From positions 1 to 15,776 of the forward strand of contig JALNQF010000717.1 of NCBI GenBank assembly GCA_028456385.1: 15,776 bases of DNA. The letters run 5' to 3'. How positions within the stretch are numbered: the first letter of the stretch is position 1; each line of letters starts with the position of its first letter. Positions 1 to 7,172 of the stretch are shown piece after piece. This DNA is from Ophiosphaerella korrae (Eukaryota; Ascomycota; Dothideomycetes; Pleosporales; Phaeosphaeriaceae). The notes beneath the pieces were generated by a model. The model was not told where the DNA came from, did not search any database, and was given only the letters and a program-made list of their open reading frames with translations. Both the position numbers and the translations under genes were made by a program.

Positions 1-1860
1 AGATCCTAGAAGAGCTAAGAGATAACTTACTATTAAACACTATAATTAACAAAGACCTACTACTAGGAATAGTCTTTGTATCTTAAGATAAACTTAAGAA
101 ATTACTTACTAAGTTTACTAAGCTCTAACCCTTGTTTTACACCCTACTACTAACTTTATACTAGGGAATTAAAGACAACAAACCTAGTAATTACTTATCT
201 CTTAGAGAATTTGCCCTAGCTAGAATAGTATTATACCTAGTAGTCGCAAACACCTAGATACAGGACACAATTAACGTAGTAAATAAATAAAACTAGAGGC
301 TTATAGCTAGGGTAAGTAAATTAGATAAATAACTCTCCTAATAAGATAACTAATTAGCCTAACTCTAAGAACGCCTAGCGTAATTACTACTAGACTATAA
401 CTATATTATAGAGTAATATAATACTTTAAGCTAAAGAGCTACTTAGTATAAAGCCTTATAAAAAGAAGCTATAGTAAAATATAACTACTTACGCGAAGTA
501 GTAATCTACTAAGAAGACCTAATAGCTAAATAAACTAAGCTAGAAACCTTTAACTTTAATATACTAGCGTAGAAAGACATAGAACTACCCTATACTAAGA
601 TCTTACTACAAGGCTAGCAACCTAGCTTCCTTAAAAGAGAGTTTAAACCCTAAGCACTAGTAGTAAGCTGCTATATCTTTAATAGAGAAGAGTTTACCTT
701 AACTCTCTTCCTAACTAGTATCTAAGAGCTAGCCTTTAATTTTTACTAGTATAAAGAATAAGAAGACTACTCTATAAAACTCCTACAATTTTTAGGTATA
801 GGACGCTACGTAGACGTTATATCCTTTATCTAGTCTATATACAATTACTTTATTACTAATAGAAAAAAACATATTAGCTTACAAACCTAAGCTAACGTTA
901 TTATACGCTACTATATAAGATTAGCTCGCCTATACCTTACTATCTTAAATAGTGTCGCTTGCCTATACTAAGAAGAATTTGTATATTTCTTCGCACTTTT
1001 TTACTAATTTAGTAATATAGACGTAGTAGGATTAGGAGAAGTACGCTACAAAACCCTAGAAATAGCTAAATTTAGACTAGATTAACTAATCTACAAAACC
1101 GCCTAGTTAGTATAAGCTAAATTCTTCTCTAAATTTAACAACATTAGCCTTAAACTACAATAGAACCTACAGCTATACAACATCTACCTTTAAAAAAAGC
1201 TACAACCCTAGCTTAAAGAGGCTACTAGCACTGCCCCTAGTATCTACAATAGCCCTACTAAGTTTTAAAAGATAATCTTAATATTAGAAAACAAAGTAAA
1301 CAATTATAACCTAAATACAGGCCCTAGGTAAACCTAGCTTTGTACTCTAGCGCCTACAAGAGCTAAACTAAGAGCGCAGATATAAAACTTTAAAGAAGAA
1401 CTAGCTATAACCTTACAAGAACTAAAATACTATTAACTACAACTAGAAGGCGTATTTAGAGGAACACACCTAACTAGCAAAAAGGCTACTACAATTAAAA
1501 CTAAGAACCCTAAAATAATTTTATGCTAGGGCTATAGAAAGATAGGCGTTAGGAAGCTAGACTATACTACTTATAAATAAATAAAAGCTACTAGATCTAA
1601 GATACCTACTAACGCTACAAACTACTATATAGCTACCTACATAGTAATAGACTCTAAAATAGATATAGAAATAGAGGACTAATTCTTTAAATATAACCCC
1701 TAACTAGACACAGAGCTAGAACTAGAGCCTAACTTAGACTAGGATTTAGAAAACGACGTTCTCTAGGCCTAAAGCCTTAACCTAGGGATTATACAAACTA
1801 GAAGAGCGCAATTAACTACTAAAGTATAAACCCTAGTATAGCTATATCCTACACACTTAC
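1..1860 (+). pseudogene. gag pseudogene of A1, partial at 5' end, with a broken CCHC zinc knuckle
   Basis: Gag is the structural nucleocapsid polyprotein of the retrotransposon's virus-like particle. The frame beginning at base 3 stays coherent for about 600 codons; all interruptions are TAA or TAG, the products expected from Gln and Trp codons. Around 290-430 the frame is rich in Leu, Gln, Lys and Glu with many TAA codons at probable Gln sites, which suggests a coiled coil in the ancestral protein. At 1524-1565 the codons give C-x2-Y-x4-V-x4-Y, with the spacing of the gag CX2CX4HX4C knuckle; the first Cys survives and later ligands are changed. An acidic tail rich in Glu and Asp follows at about 1660-1760. 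No start is visible because the 5' end is outside the window. The family is clear from position and knuckle; the N-terminal part is not recognisable on its own. Confidence 0.8.
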
Positions 1861-1981
1861 CTACAGAATATAGATAGTCTAGTACAAGAAACTACTAACT
1901 AATCTAATAGAAGCTAAGCTAAACTAATTCTTATTTACTAGCTTCTTAGGTAAAGACCCTATAGCACCCTATATAGCTAGA

Positions 1982-2350
1982 ACCCTAGCTAACAATAGAG
2001 CTAACGCAAACTTTATTTAACAAAAATTTACCTAGAAGACTACAAAATTACAAACTATCTAGCTACCTTAACTTATTATCTATAAAGGATACAATAGTTC
2101 TCTATCTAAGTCTATTACGTATTAGGTTAAGTTCTACCTACAAGTAGGCGTATATATTAAACAGACCTCTACCTATGTTATTAAAAACGCAGGCTAATTT
2201 AACCTTATTCTAGGATTTTTATAGCGCAAGGCCTATACTATTAAACTTAACTACTACTACAAAATGTTATTATTCCCTAACACTTACTACTAATAGTACT
2301 ACTAGACAACTAACAAAATTCCCTTAGTAGTATACTATAGCGCGCTTAGA
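1982..2350 (+). other. A1 retropepsin-like aspartic protease domain (inactivated)
   Basis: The codons at 1988-2020 read A-N-N-R-A-N-A-N-F-I, which aligns with the retrotransposon protease signature of type V-D-[ST]-G-A-x-x-x-F-I. The catalytic Asp is AAC at 1991-1993 and the Gly is AGA at 1997-1999. Both changes fit G-to-A at former TGA and TGG. The middle Asn (AAT, 1994-1996) is not explained by the same rule and may be ancestral. Downstream, L-I-L-G-F at about 2208-2222 matches the I-L-G-[LF]-P-W segment that follows the flap in fungal gypsy proteases, with a TAG in the Trp region. Confidence 0.8.
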
Positions 2351-2769
2351 TATTACTCTACTATAGCCTTAAAGAAGCTAGCGCTTAAACTATTATCTAC
2401 CCCTATAGGGCCCCTAAGTAGGCACCCTAATAGGTGTAAATAGAACTTGTTAATAGATATTTAAACTATTAGTTATCGTATAATTAAGGCCTTTACTAGA
2501 AGAAGTAGACACACGCTCGTAGTACTTACCTTAGACAGAATACTACTACTAGTATACTACCGCAAAGTAGCTAGAGAAGTAGATTACGTATAATTTTACA
2601 AACTACTACCTATAGTAAAGCTTAAGGATATCCTATCTATAGAACTACTCTAACTATATTAAGACTTAATACCCTATTTTAACAAGAAAGCCGCTAAGGA
2701 ACTTCTCCTTTATAGGCTATACGACCTAGAAATTACCCTTAAACCTAGCGCAAAAATCCTAGACGCTAA

Positions 2770-3430
2770 ACCTTACCTCTTTACTAGAAAATAAGACAAA
2801 GTAATCTAGAAATATATCTAAGAAATAGAAAGCAAGGGCTTTATTAGCAAATACAGCTCCCTAGCTAGGAATAACCTACTAATTGTAGCTAAACTAGATA
2901 GTAGCTTACAAGTCTATATAGACTACTACAAGCTAAACAAATCTACTATTAAAGACTAGTACCCTATTCTATTCTTTAGGGAAACACTAGCCCGCCTAAA
3001 TAAGGTAAAGATTTTCTCTAAATTTAACGTAATACACGCCTTTTACTACTTACGTATTGCCCTAAATTTAGAATAGCTAACTACCTTTGTTACCTACTTT
3101 AGTATATATACCTACAAGGTAGTACCCTTTAGCCTTACTAACGCACTAGCTACCTTCTAGCGCGCTATTAACTTAGCCTTACTAGAATATTTAGACGACT
3201 TCTATACCGCATATATAGACAACATCCTAATATACTCTAATAATAAAATAGACTATATCTAGCACGTTTGCAAAGTGCTTACGCGACTAAAAGAGTAAGG
3301 CTTCTACGTAGATCCTAAAAAATCTAGCCTCTACGCTACCTTAGTTAAGTTTTTAGGCATAATTATCTCTAATAAAAGAATTACAATAGATCCCTCTAAA
3401 GTTAAAGCTATCTAGGAGTAAGAAATACTA
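2770..3430 (+). other. A1 reverse transcriptase domain (inactivated)
   Basis: D-Y-Y-K-L-N at 2921-2938 corresponds to the V-D-Y-R-x-L-N motif of gypsy RTs. K-I-F-S-K-F-N at about 3008-3028 corresponds to F-[ST]-K-L-D, with the first catalytic Asp now Asn (AAC, 3026-3028). Y-K-V-V-P-F-S-L-T-N-A at about 3113-3145 is the Y-x-V-[MV]-P-F-G-L-x-N-[AG]-P segment. Y-I-D-N-I-L-I-Y-S at 3212-3238 is the Y-[VL]-D-D-I-L-I-[YF]-S catalytic box, its second Asp now Asn (AAC, 3221-3223). Together these identify a Ty3/gypsy RT beyond reasonable doubt and show that it is dead. Confidence 0.95.
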
Positions 3431-3694
3431 AAGACTGCTAAAGAAGTCCTAGCCTTTCTAGGCTATACTAGATTCTTCTAGCGCTTTATCAAGGATTACT
3501 TAAGCCTCGCCTTACTACTTACTAAGTTAATTAAGTCTAAGGTTATTACTAAACCTACTAAAGGAGATAGGCTACCCCTTTAAAAAACCTAGTACAAGCC
3601 TTTTACAATTACCTAAGAATATATAGACGCCTTTAATAAACTAAAAGCTACCTTCTAGCTAAGAGTAGTCTTACTTTACTTTAACCCCTTAAAA

Positions 3695-4060
3695 CCAATC
3701 TACATCTAAACTAACGCCTCTAGGTAGGCCTTAGGCGGAGTAATAAGCTAACTAAACTAAGACAGAATCTAACAGCTAGTTAGCTTCTTCTTAAAAAAAT
3801 ACACCCTAGTAGAATATAATTATAATATCTACAACCTAGAGCTTATAGCTATAATCTAAGCATTTAAAGAATAGGAACTAGAGCTTATAGGTAGTCTATA
3901 CACAATCCGCGTTATAATAGACTACTATAATTTAGAAACTTTTATAACAACTAAAAAGCTTAATCGCTGCTAGGCACGCTAGTTATTATTCCTATCCTAA
4001 TTTAATTTCTATATTAAATACGCACCTAGCAACACAAACAAGGTTATAGACGCCCTAAGC
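3695..4060 (+). other. A1 RNase H domain (inactivated)
   Basis: T-N-A-S-R at 3710-3724, followed by A-L-G-G-V-I-S, matches the T-D-A-S-x-x-A-x-G-x-V-L start of gypsy RNase H; the catalytic Asp is AAC at 3713-3715. Downstream, N-L-E-L-I-A-I at about 3833-3853 keeps the second acid (Glu), and I-I-D-Y-Y-N-L at about 3914-3934 keeps the Asp but has Tyr for His in the D-H-x-x-L motif. Only the first acid of the active site is lost. Confidence 0.88.
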
Positions 4061-4599
4061 TACTAACTATAGGACTACCCTATAGACAATTCTAATCTAC
4101 AAGTATTAAGAGCTAACTAAATTATCTTAAGCCCTTAAGTCCTAGCCCTAGGCGTAAAACCTACACTAGACACAGTAATTCGCGCTCTAAGCCTCGCAGA
4201 CCTATAAAAGCTAGATAGATTTACGCTAGAATAAGCTACTATAGTACACGCCTACTTTCGCTATATCGTAGAAATAAAACTAAAATTAGCAAACCTACTA
4301 GAGGATTTTTTACTACCTTATAATAAAGAACTAGACCTAGAACTCTTACTATATATTATTAACCTACGCCTAATAAAAGAATTACTAGACATAGCGTATT
4401 TAGAAGACTGCGTAGCCTAAGCCGCATTTACTACTATAGATAGTAGATAACAAAAACTATTAAAAGCCTTCTATAAAGTAGGATACTACTTCTTATATAC
4501 TAATATTAGCTCTACTAGATTAAGGAAAGAAAGGCGCCTCTAGGTTAATAAAACGCGTCTATACATCCCCCTAAACGCCCGTCTACGCTACTAAATCTT

Positions 4600-5170
4600 T
4601 AATTTATACTACGACTATTAGTTAGTAGGCTATAAAGGACTCTATAGCACGCTATATCTAATATACGAGCGCTATTATTAGCCTAAGATACCCTAAGCTA
4701 TTAAGCAATTTTGTAATACATGCCTAATCTACTACTATACAAAGAACTTATAAGATAGTAAACTTAGTTACCTCTAACCTATACTAATTCCCTATACACC
4801 CTAGACTAATATCTTAGTAGACTACATCTAAGCCTTACTAACTAGTAAAAATAGTAGCTAGATTTATAAACACATCTTTGTAATTTGCTACTACTTTATA
4901 AAAAGACGCTATTTCTTCCCCTATAAGTCCCTAAAACCTAAGGAAGCTGCCTAATATTTTATATCTATTTTTAAGCTTTACAGAGTCTTAATAAATATTA
5001 TATCTAATAGAGAGACAACCTTTATTAGTTAATTTTAGCGCTGCGTATACAAACGCCTCTATATTACGCAAAAGCTCTCGACTATATACTACCTAGAAAC
5101 TAATAGCTAAACTAAGTAAGCAAATTAAGCCTTAGAGATCTTTCTAAGGTAATACGTTAACTACGCGCAA
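4600..5170 (+). other. A1 integrase: HHCC zinc finger and DDE core (inactivated)
   Basis: The N-terminal zinc finger is recognisable from G-L-Y-S-T-L-Y at about 4637-4657 and the retained Cys pair F-C-N-T-C at 4709-4723; His ligands read as Tyr. The core begins near T-N-I-L-V-D-Y at 4805-4825, where the first catalytic Asp (GAC, 4820-4822) survives. The second Asp, in the S-D-R-G-x-x-F motif, is AAT (Asn) at 5006-5008. The catalytic Glu, in the T-[ND]-G-Q-T-E motif, is AAG (Lys) at 5114-5116. The spacing from the second acid to the Glu is 36 codons, close to the D-35-E rule. Confidence 0.9.
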
Positions 5171-5752
5171 GATAACTAGGTAGCCTAGCTACACGTAGCT
5201 AAGTTCTAAGTAAATAATACTATTAATATATCTATTAAGATAACCCTATTTCTTGCAGATCTAGGGTATTACCCTTATAGTAGTATATACCCTAGCAAAA
5301 ACGACAAAGATTAACTAAACCTAGCCTAACGCAACTAACGTATACGAGCTAACAAGCTACTTAACACTTACAGCAACCTAGTAGCCTACCTTAAGGAAAA
5401 AATACTCTAGGCACAACAAGAGCAAGTAGCCTAAGCTAATACCTCTTACTAAAGCAGACTAGTATATAAAGTTAGTAACTAAGCCTATATTAGTATAGCT
5501 AATTAGAGAACTACTTAGCTAACCCCAAAATTAGACTACTAATAGGTAGGCCTATACCCTATTAAGAGAGTTATCTACAACAGCAGAGCATATAAGCTAG
5601 CACTACCCTAAGAAATGCTAAGTAAAGGCGTATTCCTAGTCTTCTTTCTAAAACTCTTGCGCCCTAGGGATTAGAAGCCCCTACTAGATCAAGACCCGCT
5701 ACAGCTAATCCCTATTATTATTACTAATAAAGAAACTAGTAGCGTATACAAA

Positions 5753-5959
5753 GAATACCTAGTAGAAGCTATCTTAGATATACGCTTTAAAGAGCGCAGA
5801 AAATACGTAGGATAGCGCTACTTAGTCTACTAGACTAGCTATAATAAACCTATATAGGAGCTAGTAAAAGAATTTATAAAATACGAAGCTACCTTTAACT
5901 TTTACTAGAACTACCTAGAGAAAGCTAAACTACTAACTCTACGCATGCCTAAAAAATAG
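5753..5959 (+). other. A1 C-terminal chromodomain of integrase (degraded)
   Basis: The frame reads E-Y-L-V-E-A-I-L-D, then a basic stretch with K-Y-V-G, a TAG, R-Y-L-V-Y, a TAG, T-S-Y-N-K-P-I, a TAG and E-L-V. This follows the chromodomain pattern in which an E-Y-x-V-E-x-I-L-D strand is followed by Y-L-V-x-W-x-G-Y and P-x-W-E-P. Each TAG falls where a conserved Trp belongs, including the aromatic-cage position. In chromoviruses this domain binds methylated histone H3 and steers insertion into heterochromatin. The helix after it runs to about 5956. The assignment is by pattern; the Trp-to-TAG reading is inferred. Confidence 0.8.
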
Positions 5960-6177
5960 AGCCCTAACAAAGATACAACTTATTAAAGTATCTTAACTAT
6001 TAATAGGCGTAAAAAAGCCCCTTATAAGGTATAATTACTACCTTTAACCTTTACTAGAACTACCTAGAGAAGCTTAAAACTCTAACTATATACCTAAAAC
6101 AGAGCTTAACAAAGACGTAACCTAGTAAGGCACTCTAGCTATTAGTAGGCGTAAAAAGGCCCTCTAAGGCGTAATTA
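5889..6177 (+). repeat. 149-bp tandem duplication spanning the pol 3' end of A1
   Basis: A segment beginning CTACCTTTAAC at 5889 recurs at 6038; shared blocks include TTTACTAGAACTACCTAGAGAA, AATAGGCGTAAAAA with AGGCCC-like sequence, and a terminal GTATAATTA or GTAATTA. The two units differ at many sites, so the duplication is old. Because 149 is not a multiple of three, the second unit lies out of phase with pol and probably represents duplicated 3' untranslated sequence. The same duplication is present in A2 at 11591-11882, so it was already in the ancestral element. Confidence 0.88.
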
Positions 6178-6815
6178 GAAAACTTTACTACTAGCTAAAG
6201 ATAAATTACAGCGTAAAAATAGTAGGAATAGTTTACTTTAGCTAGTAAGCGTAGGACTCTTTTTAGGTTAGGGCCTACCCCCGCCGCTATAGCTGCGACT
6301 ACTACGCTCCCTTACAACTAGTTACGCGTAGGTCTAGTTTGCTGTCGCAGAATTTACGACTAGCTACTAAATTCCTAGCTAGGGCTGCTCTACGCCGCCT
6401 ACCCCCTAATACTCGCAAATATTAAGCTTACTAGGTCCCCTATATTAACGAACCTACCTATCGCAAAGCCTATATCTATAGTAGGTACTTATATAGAGAT
6501 CTAGCGCTATTAAGTTACTTAGCAGCATTAACTTTGCCTTCCCTTATACTATATACAAACACTTTTAGGTTTAATTTTATTAGCGCAGGGTAGAAGTAGT
6601 AGAAAAGGGTTTGTAGTCGATACGTTTTGTGTATAGAAGTTGCGCGCGTCTTAATTTCGCACTAAAATTAGTAAAAACCTTAGCTCTATACTCTATAAAT
6701 AACGATTTCGACTCTAAAAACAGTTAACCTCCTTATCCCTAGCTACTACTACTACTACCTAATAGGTATTATTAGTTAATTAGAGCCCTTTTTAAGCTCT
6801 AGGAATTCGCTCTTT
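6178..6815 (+). other. A1 non-coding 3' region between pol and polypurine tract
   Basis: No frame here has a recognisable domain. The stretch 6270-6480 is richer in C and G than the rest (for example CCCCCGCCGC near 6280) and keeps many CpG sites. A (CTA)5 microsatellite lies at 6743-6758 and an AGAGC/GCTCT hairpin at about 6783-6800. All of it recurs inverted in A2 at 10990-11590, so it is part of element A and not a separate insertion. An extra reading frame destroyed by mutation cannot be excluded. Confidence 0.65.
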
Positions 6816-6828
6816 AAAAGGAGGGAGA
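6816..6828 (+). other. Polypurine tract of A1
   Basis: The 13 purines AAAAGGAGGGAGA end two bases before the inferred LTR start at 6831. A polypurine tract at this place primes plus-strand DNA synthesis in LTR retrotransposons. The match in A2 (10973-10985, read on the - strand) is also 13 purines with one G-to-A difference. Near invariance fits its lack of CpA or TpG sites. Confidence 0.82.
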
Positions 6829-6870
6829 CGTATAAGGGAGTTATCCCTTATATCTCTTATTTTCGCACTA

Positions 6871-7021
6871 ATGTTAGTAAGTTTGTAACTTACTAACATT
6901 GTAAACTTACTAACATTACAAACTTACTAACATGTTAGTAAGTTTGCAACTTACTAACATCGCAAACTTACTAACATTGCGAACTTACTAACATGTTAGT
7001 AAGTTTACAACTTACTAACAT
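6871..7021 (+). repeat. Palindromic 17/27-bp repeat array in the U3 part of the A1 LTR
   Basis: The 13-mer AACTTACTAACAT occurs at 6887, 6904, 6921, 6948, 6965, 6982 and 7009, with spacings 17, 17, 27, 17, 17, 27. Its reverse complement starts at 6871, 6932 and 6993, exactly 61 bp apart. The third and sixth forward copies fuse with the reverse copies into perfect 24-bp palindromes (6921-6944 and 6982-7005). The array therefore has a 61-bp higher-order period of about 2.5 copies. It lies just upstream of the TATA palindrome, as repeated enhancers often do in U3; that role is inferred. Confidence 0.9.
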
Positions 7022-7060
7022 TCAACTATCTTTCTACTTTTAGTTAGCGCTTAGTAAGCT

Positions 7061-7080
7061 ACTAGGTATATATACCTAGT
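7061..7080 (+). promoter_or_regulatory. Perfect palindrome with TATA core in the A1 LTR
   Basis: ACTAGGTATATATACCTAGT is its own reverse complement and holds TATATATA. It is unchanged in A2 (10747-10766). Imperfect symmetry extends outward through AGTAAG on the left and CTTACT on the right. Its place inside the LTR, about 40 bp after the repeat array, suits a core promoter; transcription from it is inferred. Confidence 0.5.
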
Positions 7081-7172
7081 ACTTACTTAGATAGCTTTAT
7101 CTACTATTCACTCTTTTTAGTCAATTGTTAAAACTACCTTATTAAGTTATCTTGCGTAAAGTCTACCTTATA

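Larger units (their letters stand above)
1862..6034 (+). pseudogene. pol pseudogene of A1: protease-RT-RNase H-integrase-chromodomain
   Basis: Pol would process the polyprotein, copy the element RNA to DNA and insert it. The reading frame (codons starting at 1862, 1991, 3026, 5753 and so on) is one step back from gag, consistent with a -1 frameshift between gag and pol or with an old indel. Motifs in order: protease at about 1980-2300, RT at about 2770-3430, RNase H at about 3695-4060, integrase zinc finger at about 4610-4730, integrase core at 4800-5160, chromodomain at about 5750-5960. Signature acids are changed at 1991, 3026, 3221, 3713, 5006 and 5114. No indel disturbs the frame over about 4 kb. 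The true stop cannot be told because every in-frame TAA or TAG may be a mutated sense codon; 5957 and 6032 are candidates. The matching pseudogene on the - strand at 11735-15504 confirms the boundaries. Confidence 0.92.
1..7172 (+). mobile_element. Element A copy 1 (A1): RIP-degraded Ty3/gypsy-type LTR retrotransposon, 5' end outside window
   Basis: This element reads gag, protease, RT, RNase H, integrase, chromodomain, non-coding 3' region, polypurine tract and 3' LTR on the + strand. That order (RNase H before integrase) is diagnostic of Ty3/gypsy elements rather than Ty1/copia, and a C-terminal chromodomain is typical of the chromovirus branch. The 5' LTR, primer-binding site and first part of gag lie beyond base 1. 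Reading frames are littered with TAA and TAG but keep their phase over kilobases, so the decay is by point mutation rather than indels. The right end is fixed by comparison with the inverted copy A2: the two match up to CTACCTTATA at 7163-7172 and then diverge. The element is certainly inactive. Confidence 0.93.
6831..7172 (+). repeat. 3' LTR of A1
   Basis: The left border is set by the polypurine tract; the LTR would have begun TGTAAGGGAG and now begins TATAAGGGAG. The right border is where A1 and A2 stop matching, after CTACCTTATA, with a probable ancestral terminal CA. The length is about 342 bp, against about 316 bp for A2; the difference of about 26 bp matches one unit of the internal repeat array. 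A perfect 7-bp stem (ATAAGGG/CCCTTAT, 6832-6851) stands at its start. The 5' LTR is outside the window, so neither the pair nor a target-site duplication can be tested here. Confidence 0.8.

Noticed and set aside
6783..6851. Rho-independent terminators from the hairpins near 6783-6800 and 6832-6851.
   Set aside because: The element is eukaryotic; the stems are short, with no following T tract, and one marks the LTR start.
6871..7021. A CRISPR array, because of regular short repeats with dyad symmetry.
   Set aside because: Spacings of 17 and 27 bp leave only about 4 bp between copies, with no unique spacers and no cas genes. The array lies inside an LTR and recurs in the second LTR.
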